Part shown: positions 17,706-26,398 of the stretch, one piece after another | How the letters are laid out: every line of letters starts with the position of its first letter | Position numbering within the stretch: the first letter of the stretch is position 1 | Assembly (NCBI RefSeq): GCF_965232525.1 | Contig: NZ_OZ246980.1 | Location: forward strand, 1,922,001 to 1,986,000 | Length of the DNA: 64,000 bases | From: Bauldia sp965232525 | GTDB lineage: Bacteria > Pseudomonadota > Alphaproteobacteria > Rhizobiales > Kaistiaceae | Direction: 5' to 3' | The notes under the pieces: generated by a model | Seen by the model: only the letters and a program-made list of their open reading frames with translations | Databases searched by the model: none | Told to the model about the DNA's origin: nothing | Position numbers and translations under genes: made by a program

Positions 17706-17999
17706 TCAGTCGAGCGATGCGGCAATCTCTCGATATTCCGCTTCCGTGAAGGCCTTCAGGGTCACGGTCGTCGTGGCGCCACCCGCTCCGCCTTTGATCG
17801 CCATCTTGGCGATCGTCGCATCGTCCGGCGCTTCGACGATGATCGCCATGTCGTGGGGGCCCATGGTCATGTAGAACGCCACGATCCGCCCGCCATGAGC
17901 CCGCGCCATCTCCTTGAAACGCTCAAGGTGGTCCGGCGACTCCTTCATCTCCTCAAAGCCCTTGGTCGTCCAATTGGCGAGTACGATGTAGGTGTTCAT
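17706..17999 (-). CDS. GYD-domain protein
   Basis: A 97-residue ferredoxin-like-fold protein of the GYD family: 'MNTYIVLANWTTKGFEEMKE', 'GGRIVAFYMTMGPHDMAIIV' and 'KMAIKGGAGGATTTVTLKAF'. ATG 17999 is chosen because the family starts with this beta-strand. GYD proteins are small oligomers resembling dimeric alpha-beta-barrel monooxygenases and have no fixed role. It is transcribed away from the VOC-GNAT gene, with 125 bp between them that probably hold both promoters. Confidence 0.88.
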   Translation of the reverse strand: MNTYIVLANWTTKGFEEMKESPDHLERFKEMARAHGGRIVAFYMTMGPHDMAIIVEAPDDATIAKMAIKGGAGGATTTVTLKAFTEAEYREIAASLD

Positions 18000-18124
18000 C
18001 GGCCAGTCCTCCGCTCCATTCGAACGCTGACACATAGCGCGTCCGGCGCACGCCGCTCCAATTCCGGGCCGGAAGTGATAGGCATCGGCCCGCGATATGA
18101 ACGGCCCTGAGGAACAGACACCCC

Positions 18125-18988
18125 ATGCCCCAGTCGATCGCCACCGTGGCGCTGGTGGTCCGCGATTATGACGAGGCGATCGCCTGGTACACCGGTCGCC
18201 TTGGCTTCGCGCTGGTCGAGGACACTCGGCTCTCGGAGACCAAGCGCTGGGTGGTGGTGGCGCCGCCGGGTGATGGCACCCGGCTGCTGCTCGCCAAGGC
18301 GGCCGATGCCGAACAGGCGAGCCGGATCGGCAACCAGACCGGCGGCCGCGTTGCCCTGTTCCTGGAGACCGACGATTTCGCCGCCGACCACGCGCGGCTC
18401 TCCGCCAACGGCGTCGTCTTCCGCGAAGCGCCGCGCGCCGAGCCCTACGGCACCGTCGCGGTTTTCGCCGATCTCTACGGCAACCGGTGGGATCTGATCG
18501 AGCCGCGTACCGGGCGGTCGAAGCCGACACCGATCACCCTCCGGGCGGCGGTCGAGGGTGACCTGCCGACGCTGACCGATCTCTGCATCCGCTCCAAGGC
18601 GGTGTGGGGCTACGACGCCGCGTTCATGGAAGCGTGTCGGGACGAACTGACCCTGCGCCCGATCGATCTTGCGACCTCGTCGGTGGCGGTGGCCGAGCAG
18701 GCGGGGGCGGTGACCGGGGTCGTCCAGGTCTCGGTGGAAGACGACACCGCCGAGCTTGACAAGCTGTTCGTCGACCCGGACGCCTTGCGCGGCGGGCTCG
18801 GCCGGCTGCTGTTCGCCTGGGCGGTCGCCGAAGCCCGTCGCCTCGGCGCAGTGGGCATGACGATCGACGCCGATCCCGATGCCGTGCCGTTCTACCGCCG
18901 CATGGGCGGGGTCGACGACGGCGTCGCGCCGTCCGCGTCGATCCCGGGCCGTGTCCTGCCGCGCCTGGTGGTTGATTTGGGAAACTGA
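18125..18988 (+). CDS. VOC (glyoxalase-like) domain fused to GNAT acetyltransferase
   Basis: A 287-residue two-domain protein. Residues 1-125 are a VOC domain: 'VALVVRDYDEAIAWYTGRLG' and 'GTVAVFADLYGNRWDLIEPR', where the final E matches the usual metal-ligand position. Residues 135-287 are an acetyltransferase: 'ITLRAAVEGDLPTLTDLCI', 'ELDKLFVDPDALRGGLGRLL' (acetyl-CoA loop in a degenerate G.G form) and 'FYRRMGGV'. Each half alone is about the normal family length, so this is a true fusion. Possible roles are detoxifying a reactive metabolite or antibiotic by binding and acetylating it. That is speculation from the pairing. Confidence 0.85.
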   Translation: MPQSIATVALVVRDYDEAIAWYTGRLGFALVEDTRLSETKRWVVVAPPGDGTRLLLAKAADAEQASRIGNQTGGRVALFLETDDFAADHARLSANGVVFREAPRAEPYGTVAVFADLYGNRWDLIEPRTGRSKPTPITLRAAVEGDLPTLTDLCIRSKAVWGYDAAFMEACRDELTLRPIDLATSSVAVAEQAGAVTGVVQVSVEDDTAELDKLFVDPDALRGGLGRLLFAWAVAEARRLGAVGMTIDADPDAVPFYRRMGGVDDGVAPSASIPGRVLPRLVVDLGN

Positions 18989-19111
18989 CGGCTATCGCTC
19001 CAGCCACGCATTCCCCGCGCGCAGGAGCCCCGGCCTTGTCTTCAGAGTCTGCGCACGGTCTTGTCCCGAGAGCCTGCGCCAACGGCCTCACCCGGTGAGT
19101 CTCCTCCACTG

Positions 19112-19205
19112 ACCTGATCCTGAGGTGCTCGGTGCGTGGCGCCGAGCCTCGGAGGACGCAAAGCCGTTGAGTCTTCCTACCGCTCGTCCCCGCGGAGGCG
19201 GGGAC
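19112..19205. repeat. REP-like repeats with a GC hairpin
   Basis: At 19112-19160 lies a diverged copy of the CTGAGG...GAGCCTCG element seen at 10512. At 19186-19205 lies GTCCCCGC-GGAG-GCGGGGAC, a perfect 8-bp hairpin. This second element, followed by CCCAG, is a repeat common between genes in alphaproteobacteria. It may also end the VOC-GNAT transcript. Confidence 0.65.
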
Positions 19206-19270
19206 CCAGTCGGCAAGGCTATCCTCGACCGCTATCCGGAGTATGCTCCGCCCAAATAAAATGGAGACTT

Positions 19271-20065
19271 ATGATGATCCGAGCGGGTATCGGCGGATGG
19301 ACCTTCAAGCCGTGGCGCGGCACCTTCTATCCCGATGGGCTGAGACAAGCGGACGAACTGAAATACGCCGGCGAGCACCTCACCACCATCGAGATCAACG
19401 GCACCTTCTACCGGACCCAATCAGCGGCCAGTTTCGCCAAATGGCGGGACGAGACGCCGGACGGCTTCGTCTTCTCGGTCAAGGGTCACCGCGCGGTGGT
19501 CAACAAGAAGAAGCTCGCCGAGGCCGGTGACGCCATCGACTGGTTCTTCGGCAGCGGCATCACCGAGCTCGGCGCCAAGCTCGGGCCCGTGCTCTGGCAG
19601 TTCGCCCCGTTCAAACGCTTCGACGCCGAGGACCTGGGCGCGTTCCTGGCGCTGCTGCCGAAGGAGAAGGGCGGGCTACCGCTCCGCCACGTGGTGGAGG
19701 TCCGCCACCGCAGTTTCCTCGTGCCCGAATGTATCGACCTCCTGCGTCAACACGGCGTCGCGGTGGTCTATGCCGACTCCGACGATTATCCCGCCGTTGC
19801 CGACGTCACTGCCCCGTTCGTTTATCTGCGCCTGCAGAAGACGCAGGAGCAGTTCGCCGCTGGCTACGATGTCTCCGATCTCGACGTCTGGACCGAACGC
19901 GCGCGCACCTTCGCGGAAGGGCGCATCCCCGACGACCTCCCCCGCGTCACCGATGTCTTGCCGCCGGAGGAAGACCGCGACGTGTTCGTCTACTTCATCG
20001 CCGGCGCCAAGGTCCGCGCTCCCGCCGCCGCCATGGCGCTGATCGAGCGATTGGATGGGGCGTGA
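19271..20065 (+). CDS. DUF72 family protein (TIM-barrel)
   Basis: A 264-residue protein of DUF72 (YecE-like). The family signatures are 'IRAGIGGWTFKPWRGTFYP' at the start, 'TTIEINGTFYRTQSAASFAK', 'FVFSVKGHRAVVN', 'LGPVLWQFAPFKRFD' and 'HVVEVRHRSFL'. It is a predicted TIM barrel with a conserved polar pocket; the reaction is unknown. ATG 19271 (or 19274) is chosen over an upstream start lying within repeat DNA. The gene stands alone between two repeat clusters. Confidence 0.9.
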   Translation: MMIRAGIGGWTFKPWRGTFYPDGLRQADELKYAGEHLTTIEINGTFYRTQSAASFAKWRDETPDGFVFSVKGHRAVVNKKKLAEAGDAIDWFFGSGITELGAKLGPVLWQFAPFKRFDAEDLGAFLALLPKEKGGLPLRHVVEVRHRSFLVPECIDLLRQHGVAVVYADSDDYPAVADVTAPFVYLRLQKTQEQFAAGYDVSDLDVWTERARTFAEGRIPDDLPRVTDVLPPEEDRDVFVYFIAGAKVRAPAAAMALIERLDGA

Positions 20066-20139
20066 GCGCGGGTGGTGCTGCCGACCGCGGCCTCGAAGTA
20101 CGCATGGCAGCGTCGTAGAAGAGGGAGCACGTTTTGCGT

Positions 20140-20510
20140 TCTTCGAGGCTCGGGCTGCCGCCCTCGCGCCTCAGGATGAGGAAGTTGGAGTTTGGCGGCA
20201 AAGACCAATGGCAAGCGACACCCGCAAACTACAACCGGTCTCGGAGACCGTACCCTCTTCATGCTGAGGTGCTTCGCGAAGCGAAGCCTCGAAGCACGCA
20301 CGGCGGCGCCGTGAGCCAGGTAAACACCTCGTGCGTCCTTCGAGGCTCGGGCTGACGCCCTCGCACCTCAGGATGAGGCTGGTGGCTTTCATGTCGCTGA
20401 TCAAAACATGGTTTGTCACCGCCAACCATCTGCGCCCCCCGCCCTTATGCTGAGAGCCTGCCCCCGGCTCGATCGGGGGTGGCCGCGTGAGCGGCCCTCG
20501 AAGCACGCGC
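20140..20510. repeat. Cluster of four REP-like repeats
   Basis: This gap of about 500 bp (20066-20566) between DUF72 and the esterase holds no gene. It contains four copies of the window's main repeat pair. Direct copies lie at 20140-20181 and 20337-20379 (CTTCGAGGCTCGGGCTG..GCCCTCGC.CCTCAGGATGAGG). Inverted-type copies lie at 20253-20300 (CATGCTGAGG..CGAAGCCTCGAAGCACGC) and, diverged, at 20441-20510. Alternating orientation would let the transcript fold into several hairpins. Confidence 0.8.
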
Positions 20511-20566
20511 GGCTGCGTCGCCCGCATCGGCTGCTCCCCCGCCGATGCCAAGGAGCCCGGGACACG

Positions 20567-22288
20567 TCACTCCCCCCGCGACACGCCCGTCACTCGCGCC
20601 AGCACACCGGGGAGCGTGTAGCCGACCGAGTCCCAGACATCGCAGTGGGCGTCGGCGGCGAAATCGGGTGCCGCGGTGGTATCGAGGACCCGGACCGCGC
20701 CGCCCGCCGAATACACCGGCCAGTCGCTCGACCCTTCGGCATTGGGGTCGAGCGTTTCGGCGAAGCGGAGCCAGGCGTCCGCCATGGTTTCCGACAGGCG
20801 TTGTTCCGCTGCCGTGAAGCGGTCGTCGGGCGGGGTCAATTGCCGGGTCACCGTGGTCGGGTTGCCGAACACGAACGGCAGCTCGAACGAATGGCAGACC
20901 TGGTCCTCGGACGGCGCACAGGCGGCGATCTCGGGCCACACGTCATAGGACGGGACATGGGTGAAGGCGTAGCCGTAGACCGGCGCCGCGGCGCGGCGCA
21001 TCGCCAGCCGGTTCGGGCAGGTGAACAGGTAGTCGGTGAGCAGGTTCGACAAAGCTTCTGTGTTGTCGCCGGACCGCGGCTGGTAGCGGGGCAGGTTGCG
21101 AATGGCGGCGCGGGCGGTGGCGGGAAAGTAGAGTTCGATCAGGGCGTCGTACTGAAGACGCAGGACTTCGGTGGTGCCGAACAGGCTCACTTGCTGGCCC
21201 GCGGCGAACAGGGTGCCTTCGTTGCGGTTGGTGCCGATCAGCACCGGTAGCGCGATCGGCGTGTCGAGCGGCTGGCCGGCGATCACGGTGCCGTCGACCA
21301 CCGGCGCCCAGGCGAGCTGACCACCGAACCCGGCCACGATCTGGTTGATCCCGAGGGCCGCCGAGGACTGAGCGGCGACGATCGCCGCCGCCGACTGACG
21401 GTGCAGGCAGGCAAGCGTATCGAAGACGCAGCCGAGTTCGAGCCTGAGCGACTCGGTCAGGTCACCGGCGGCGGCGAGCCGGCGGTACGGCATGCCGTAC
21501 GGGTTGCTCTCCATGATCGCGGCGCGAAAGAGCCCTTGGCTGCCGGGGGCGAAAAGGTGCAGGCCTACCGACATGGCGCCGGCGCTCTGGCCGAACAGGG
21601 TGACCCGTGCCGGATCACCGCCGAAGCCGGCGATGTTGTCCGCCACCCATCGCAGCGCCAGTTGCTGGTCGAGGAAGCCGTAGTTGCCCGAGAGCCCGGC
21701 CACGCCGGCGAGGAAACCGAGCGCGCCGACCCGGTAATTGAACGAGACGACGATCGCCCGGCCGCTCGCCGCCAGCGCCGCGCCGTCGTAGATCGGTAGC
21801 GAACTCGAGCCGTCGATGAAACTGCCGCCATAGATGAAGGCCATGACCGGCAGCGGACCCGAAGCGTCCGCGGGTGCCCACACATTAACGCTGAGACAGT
21901 CCTCGCTTTGCGGCGATTTCTTGGGCGAGGGCTCGGTCTGCGGGCAGATCGGACCGAACGCGGTGGCACGGAGGACGCCGTCATAGGCGGCGACGGCAAC
22001 CGGCGAAGCCCAGCGGTTCTCGCCGACGGTCGATTCGGCGAACGGGATGCCGAGATAGGCGTTGACGGTCCGCTCACCGCTGCCGTCTGCTGCTCGTGCT
22101 TCAAGCGAAAGGCCGCAGACCGTGCCGGCACCGGTCACCACGTCGGGTGCGGTACAGGCCGGTCGCTGGTCGATGGGAATAGGTTGCGGCGGCGGGTCGT
22201 CTGCCGCGGCGGCTCCGGCGATGACCACGGCAAACGCGGCGGCCGGAGCCGACAGGCGAAGTCTCGCTCGCTTGGGCCGCAACGTCAT
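20567..22288 (-). CDS. Secreted type-B carboxylesterase
   Basis: A 573-residue alpha/beta hydrolase of the carboxylesterase/acetylcholinesterase family. ATG 22288 opens a signal peptide (LRLSAPAAAFAVVIAGAAAA), so the enzyme is exported. Family signatures are 'EDCLSVNVWAPA', 'VMAFIYGGSFIDGSSS', the nucleophile elbow 'TLFGQSAGAMSVGLHLF' near residue 245, and 'SYDVWPEIAACAPSEDQVCH' late in the protein. Several cysteine pairs fit disulfides in the periplasm. Substrate is unknown. It is transcribed alone, away from rlpA. Confidence 0.9.
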   Translation of the reverse strand: MTLRPKRARLRLSAPAAAFAVVIAGAAAADDPPPQPIPIDQRPACTAPDVVTGAGTVCGLSLEARAADGSGERTVNAYLGIPFAESTVGENRWASPVAVAAYDGVLRATAFGPICPQTEPSPKKSPQSEDCLSVNVWAPADASGPLPVMAFIYGGSFIDGSSSLPIYDGAALAASGRAIVVSFNYRVGALGFLAGVAGLSGNYGFLDQQLALRWVADNIAGFGGDPARVTLFGQSAGAMSVGLHLFAPGSQGLFRAAIMESNPYGMPYRRLAAAGDLTESLRLELGCVFDTLACLHRQSAAAIVAAQSSAALGINQIVAGFGGQLAWAPVVDGTVIAGQPLDTPIALPVLIGTNRNEGTLFAAGQQVSLFGTTEVLRLQYDALIELYFPATARAAIRNLPRYQPRSGDNTEALSNLLTDYLFTCPNRLAMRRAAAPVYGYAFTHVPSYDVWPEIAACAPSEDQVCHSFELPFVFGNPTTVTRQLTPPDDRFTAAEQRLSETMADAWLRFAETLDPNAEGSSDWPVYSAGGAVRVLDTTAAPDFAADAHCDVWDSVGYTLPGVLARVTGVSRGE

Positions 22289-22561
22289 ATGTGAGGGTCT
22301 CGCCACCGTGATGCGCGGCAGCTTCGGACAAGCGCGGGGAGGGGTCAAATCAACGGGAGGGCGCGAGGGCACGCTCCCTTCACACTCCTTAACCGGCTGA
22401 AGGGAACGGTGACCGGAAAAAGCCGCATTCGCGCCGCAATCGGCCAGAAGAACACGGCCCCAATGCGTCCGCCATCGGTGGCGCGACCAACAAGGGGTTG
22501 GGGGACGTATCGGTTTTGCCGGTGCGGCTCTCTGGAAGGAAAGAAAGACGTTTTGGAGTTA

Positions 22562-22951
22562 GTGAATTCGCGCGCTCGCGCGTTGGGAATGGCCGTCGCT
22601 GTGTCGATTGCGGCGGTTGGTTTCGTCAGTCAGGCCGAGGCCGCGGCCCAATGTGGCAAGGCCTCCTGGTACAAGATGGGTACTCAGACCGCCAATGGTG
22701 AGAAAATGGACGCGCGGGCGATGGCCGCCGCGCACCGGAGCCTCCCGTTCGGCACCAAGGTTCGGGTCGAGAATCTCTCCAACGGCCGGTCGGTCGTCGT
22801 CCGGATCAACGACCGCGGGCCGTTCATCGGCGGCCGGGTCATCGATCTCACTCAGGGCGCCGCCGAGAAGATCGGCATGATCCACTCCGGCGTCGCGCCG
22901 GTGAAAGTCACGGTGGTTGGCGGCAAGGGGAAGGTCCCGGCCAACTGCTGA
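22562..22951 (+). CDS. rlpA: RlpA-like double-psi beta-barrel protein
   Basis: An exported 129-residue protein made of a signal peptide (LGMAVAVSIAAVGFVSQAEA) and an RlpA domain: 'CGKASWYKMGTQTANGEKMD', 'AAHRSLPFGTKVRVENLSNG' and 'VVRINDRGPFIGGRVIDLTQ'. RlpA proteins cut denuded peptidoglycan at the septum or bind it; the ND.GPF motif includes the catalytic aspartate. No SPOR domain is present, so this is the short form. The start is uncertain. GTG 22562 gives a good signal peptide; TTG 22553 and ATG 22589 are alternatives, with a purine-rich GGAAGGAAAG upstream. Confidence 0.85.
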   Translation: MNSRARALGMAVAVSIAAVGFVSQAEAAAQCGKASWYKMGTQTANGEKMDARAMAAAHRSLPFGTKVRVENLSNGRSVVVRINDRGPFIGGRVIDLTQGAAEKIGMIHSGVAPVKVTVVGGKGKVPANC

Positions 22952-22995
22952 TCGCGTTGCAGCTCGGCGAGTGTGGGGCGTAACCGAGCGCAAGC

Positions 22996-23033
22996 GCCCC
23001 GGTGGCAGGGATATGGATCCCCGCCGCCGGGGC
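22996..23033. terminator. Long hairpin between convergent rlpA and RTX genes
   Basis: GCCCCGGTGGC pairs with GCCGCCGGGGC (10 of 11), and an inner GGGAT/ATCCC stem is capped by ATGG. Its location between two convergent stop codons suits a bidirectional terminator. There is no T-run on either side, so termination efficiency is uncertain. Confidence 0.5.
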
Positions 23034-23046
23034 TGCTCAGCTTCGA

Positions 23047-24288
23047 TCAGATGACCAGGAAGTCGTCCTCGGAGAGCTTCAGCCGCCGGTCTAGTTCGGC
23101 GATCTTGATCTGGTCCTTGCCGCCCATGCCGTCCTCGTCATAGGACAGTTCGCCGGTCTTCTTTCTTAAGATGATCCGGTCGTCGGCATCGTCGGCCTTC
23201 CGGCCGGTATCGAATGCTTGTGCCGCCAATGGTCCCGGGCCACCGAGGGCGGTGAAGACGCTGCTGTCCAGATGGATCATGTCGACGCCGACTTCGAAGT
23301 TGAAGATGGTATCGAATGCCTTGGCCTTGGGTTTGGCCGAGAAGACGAACGTGTCGCTGCCGGCCCAGCCGAAGAGCTTGTCGCTGCCCCTGCCGCCCTT
23401 GAGCATGTCATCGCCCGGCCCGCCCGAGAGGATGTCGTTGCCGCGATTGCCGATGAGGATATCGTCGCCGAGGAACCCGATGATGACGTCATCGCCGGCC
23501 TTGCCCTTGATGACGTCGGAGCCGACGTCGCCGGGCAGCAAATCGTTATTGGGCGTTCCGGTGATCGTTTCGGCAACATCCCCGACGGTGACCGTGATCT
23601 CCTGGGTGTCGGTGAGCAGGCCGTCCGAGGCTTCGACGACGACACGGTAGGTATTGTCGCCACCGACGTCGGTCGGATTCTCGAAATCGGGTGCCTGGAC
23701 GAAGGACAGCATGCCGGTTACGGGATCGATGGTGAACGCCGTTTCGTCCTCGCCGCCGACGATGTCGTAACTCACGACGGAGCCTTCGTCGGGGTCTTCC
23801 GCCTGCACGGTCGTCACCTGGATCGCGTTTTCCGCGAACGCGAGATTCGCCAGTTCGCCGCCGCCGTCGGAGATGATCTCGGGCGGATCGGTCAAAGCGA
23901 CGATATCGAAAGTGACGGTGCCCGAAACCGGATCGTTGATCAGGTCGCTGACCTCGACCTTGATGAAGCCACCGCCTTCGTCATTGAGGGTCGGTGCGTA
24001 GGTGATCAGATCAATCGCTGCATTGATGTCGGTCACCGATCCCGTGAAGATCATTGTCTGGTCGTTGATGCCCGTGCCCAGTTCAAAGTTGAGGCCGGTA
24101 AGCAAGGCCAGCGACATCAAGGCGTCACTTGTGAGCACCACACGAAGGATCGGGTCGTTGTCGGAGATCAGGAATGTCTTGATGTTCTGCGGTGTGTCTT
24201 CAGTGACAGACAAGCCGGGCGTCGAAGCCGCGGCGAGCACAGGTTCCGGGTTCGGTGGAACCACTGTTATCGTTGGTTCGTCGGACAT
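23047..24288 (-). CDS. RTX calcium-binding protein with cadherin-like repeats
   Basis: A 413-residue protein without an N-terminal signal peptide, as expected for type I secretion. Residues 20-130 and 130-235 are cadherin/Ig-like repeats ('TVQAEDPDEGSVVSYDIVGG', 'FENPTDVGGDNTYRVVVEAS', 'TDTQEITVTVGDV'). Residues 240-300 hold about six RTX nonapeptides ('GKAGDDVIIG', 'GNRGNDILSG', 'GGPGDDMLKG', 'GGRGSDKLFG') that bind calcium. The end 'KLSEDDFLVI' resembles a type I secretion signal. ATG 24288 follows an AGGAG site. No secretion genes are nearby. Likely an adhesin or surface protein. Confidence 0.87.
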   Translation of the reverse strand: MSDEPTITVVPPNPEPVLAAASTPGLSVTEDTPQNIKTFLISDNDPILRVVLTSDALMSLALLTGLNFELGTGINDQTMIFTGSVTDINAAIDLITYAPTLNDEGGGFIKVEVSDLINDPVSGTVTFDIVALTDPPEIISDGGGELANLAFAENAIQVTTVQAEDPDEGSVVSYDIVGGEDETAFTIDPVTGMLSFVQAPDFENPTDVGGDNTYRVVVEASDGLLTDTQEITVTVGDVAETITGTPNNDLLPGDVGSDVIKGKAGDDVIIGFLGDDILIGNRGNDILSGGPGDDMLKGGRGSDKLFGWAGSDTFVFSAKPKAKAFDTIFNFEVGVDMIHLDSSVFTALGGPGPLAAQAFDTGRKADDADDRIILRKKTGELSYDEDGMGGKDQIKIAELDRRLKLSEDDFLVI

Positions 24289-24607
24289 CTAGCTGCTCCT
24301 GCTTGTAAGGCCGGCAGTGTCCATGGTTGTATCGCGGCAGCTCGCAAATCATCACGAGATTCCGGCCCCGGCCTCAAGCTGAAGTTAGCGCAGATAGTCA
24401 GTATTTCTATGGAAGCAGAGGATAAAATTTTGATATACGACTGTTTTTTCTTCGACTCAATCGATCCAATTTTGTAAAAAATGTAAATCTAAGCGGATTG
24501 CCGGGACGGGTGCTGGGCGCATTGCTGAGCGGGTAGAATTTCGTCGCGGCGCAGCTAAGCTGACGCAGTGTTCGCTCGCCCGAAGGTCGGTTTTGGCGCC
24601 CGGCCGA
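24289..24607. other. AT-rich intergenic region upstream of the RTX gene
   Basis: This 319-bp gap between two leftward genes is noticeably richer in A+T in its middle (about 24400-24490, with runs such as TTTTTT and TTTTGTAAAAAATG). That suits the promoter of the RTX gene. I found no ORF, repeat or intrinsic terminator of quality here. Confidence 0.4.
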
Positions 24608-25213
24608 CTACCGCCGCTTGGCCATCCTGAACAGGCTGAGGCCGAAGATACGGTTGTAGTCGCGCCGATCGAAGGCGCGATGTTTGCTCTTGCAGGCTCG
24701 CTTCTCGGCTTCGAGCAGCCGGCGGATCGACGCCTGCAGCCCACCGCAGCTCTTGTTGGTCATCCGCTGCGCCTTGGACACGAAGGTGTTGGCGCACTGG
24801 ATGTAGATTCGCTTGTGGGTGTTCTCGTGCTGCCGGGTGAACGACACAAAGCTCCGCCAGGCGTTGCGGGTTGTGGACGCCATTGACGATTCGCTTCGCG
24901 CCTTCGGCAAGGTCATGACGAAGCGGATATTGAGGTTGACGGCGCGCGGCCGGCAGGTGCCGCCGCTGGTCTTGGTGGAAACCGACAGGCGGTAGTGCGG
25001 CCGGATGTTGGCGACCGCATCGCCGGTATCGCCGCGGAAGGGATTGCGGCGCATATAGTTGACCAGCGATTTCGCCGTCGAGCCGCTGACGTTGTAGGAG
25101 CGAATCTGGGTGGTGGTGCGAACGCCAGCCGACGCAGGGACTACGGTGGCGACAACCAGGATCGTCGCCAGAAATGTGCAAAAAGCCCCGTACAGACGTT
25201 TCGGATGGCCCAA
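24608..25213 (-). CDS. Secreted DUF922 protein, putative zinc protease
   Basis: A 201-residue exported protein of DUF922. It begins at TTG 25213 behind a GGGAG site, and the signal peptide contains 'AFCTFLATILVVATVVPASA'. The mature domain has 'QIRSYNVSGSTAKSLVNYM', 'YRLSVSTKTSGGTCRPRAVN' and the motif 'FTRQHENTHKRI', a HExxH form in which the fourth residue is threonine. The family is predicted to be zinc-dependent proteases of the cell envelope. Activity is not proven. Four cysteines suggest disulfides. The use of TTG is unusual but no better start exists. Confidence 0.82.
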   Translation of the reverse strand: MGHPKRLYGAFCTFLATILVVATVVPASAGVRTTTQIRSYNVSGSTAKSLVNYMRRNPFRGDTGDAVANIRPHYRLSVSTKTSGGTCRPRAVNLNIRFVMTLPKARSESSMASTTRNAWRSFVSFTRQHENTHKRIYIQCANTFVSKAQRMTNKSCGGLQASIRRLLEAEKRACKSKHRAFDRRDYNRIFGLSLFRMAKRR

Positions 25214-25300
25214 ACCGTCGTCTCCCAGCTCCCGACGACAAGTTTACCGGCCGGCTCGGCAAAGAAAACCCTGGGGGAGAATGACAGCGTCACTTTTCTG

Positions 25301-26398
25301 TCAGGTGTTGCTTCCCGATCCGCTCGTCCGATCGAGGGCGGCGGATTTGATCAGCGCCGTAACCGGCAGCCCAGGCCGCAGTTCCAGGGCATCGGCGGCC
25401 TCGCGGGTGACGCCCGCGACCAGTGGCATGCCGCGTGCGTCGAGGGTGACGTCGAGCATCGGCGGCCGCCCGGGGGCGATCCCGGTAACCGTTGCCGAGA
25501 GCCGGTTGCGGATCGAAATGGGCCCCGGATCGCCGAGCGCCAGGGCCACATCCCGGCCCAGTACCCGCAGCCGGACCTGAGCGCCAGGAGGCTTGTCGAG
25601 GCGCGGTACGGTCAGCCGACCGGCGGGGTGGTCGAGGATGGTGACGTCGGGGTCGTCGCCTGGCGCGCCGACGGTGAGATCGAGCACGACGCTCGCCTCG
25701 TGCTGGCCGATATAGGGATAGAGGTCGGCACGGCCGAGGATGGCGTTGAGCGCCCCGTCGGCAACGACGCGGCCGTCATCGAGGACCACCATCGTATCGG
25801 CAAGGCGTGCGACCTCGTCGATGGCGTGGCTGACATAGACGATCGGCAGCCGCATGGTATCGCGCAGCCGCTCGATGTAGGGCATCAGTTCCGCCTTGCG
25901 GGTCTCGTCGAGTGCCGCGAAGGGCTCGTCCATCAGCAGCAGACGCGGGCTGGCGACGAGCGCGCGGCCGAGGGCGACGCGCTGTTTTTCGCCGCCGGAA
26001 AGACCGGCGGGGCGCCGGTCGAGCAGGTGCGCGATACCGAGCATATCGACAATAGCGTCAAAGTCCGCCCAGCGGTCGTCACGACGGGTGAAGCGGCGGC
26101 CATAGGTGAGGTTGCCGCGCACGGAGAGATGCGGGAAGAGCCGCGCGTCCTGGAACACATAGCCGACCCGCCGGCGGTGGGTCGGTATCGTGATCCTCCG
26201 CTCCGTGTCGATCAGCACGATGTCGTCGACGGCGATCCTGCCGCGGTCCGGCGTCTCCAGTCCGGCGATCAGGTTCACCAGCGTCGTCTTGCCGGCGCCG
26301 GAGCGGCCGAACAGCGCGGTGACGTGACCCTCGGATCGAAAGGCGGCCGCGACCCGAAAATCGCCGACCGTGGCGGTCACGTCGACGTCCAGCGTCAT
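25301..26398 (-). CDS. modC: Molybdate ABC transporter ATPase
   Basis: A 365-residue ATPase energising molybdate import. It has Walker A 'LFGRSGAGKTTLVNLIAGLE' near residue 35, signature 'GLSGGEKQRVALGRALVASP', and Walker B 'LLLMDEPFAALD'. Residues 290-360 form the TOBE/Mop oxyanion-binding domain ('LSATVTGIAPGRPPMLDVTL', 'GLPVTALIKSAALD') that identifies ModC rather than other ATPases. Its start overlaps the modB stop by four bases. It is the last gene of modE-modA-modB-modC. Confidence 0.95.
   Translation of the reverse strand: MTLDVDVTATVGDFRVAAAFRSEGHVTALFGRSGAGKTTLVNLIAGLETPDRGRIAVDDIVLIDTERRITIPTHRRRVGYVFQDARLFPHLSVRGNLTYGRRFTRRDDRWADFDAIVDMLGIAHLLDRRPAGLSGGEKQRVALGRALVASPRLLLMDEPFAALDETRKAELMPYIERLRDTMRLPIVYVSHAIDEVARLADTMVVLDDGRVVADGALNAILGRADLYPYIGQHEASVVLDLTVGAPGDDPDVTILDHPAGRLTVPRLDKPPGAQVRLRVLGRDVALALGDPGPISIRNRLSATVTGIAPGRPPMLDVTLDARGMPLVAGVTREAADALELRPGLPVTALIKSAALDRTSGSGSNT

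Noticed and set aside
20140..20510. Possible CRISPR or insertion-sequence ends
   Set aside because: Copies are irregularly spaced, alternate in orientation and enclose no transposase. They fit REP-type elements.
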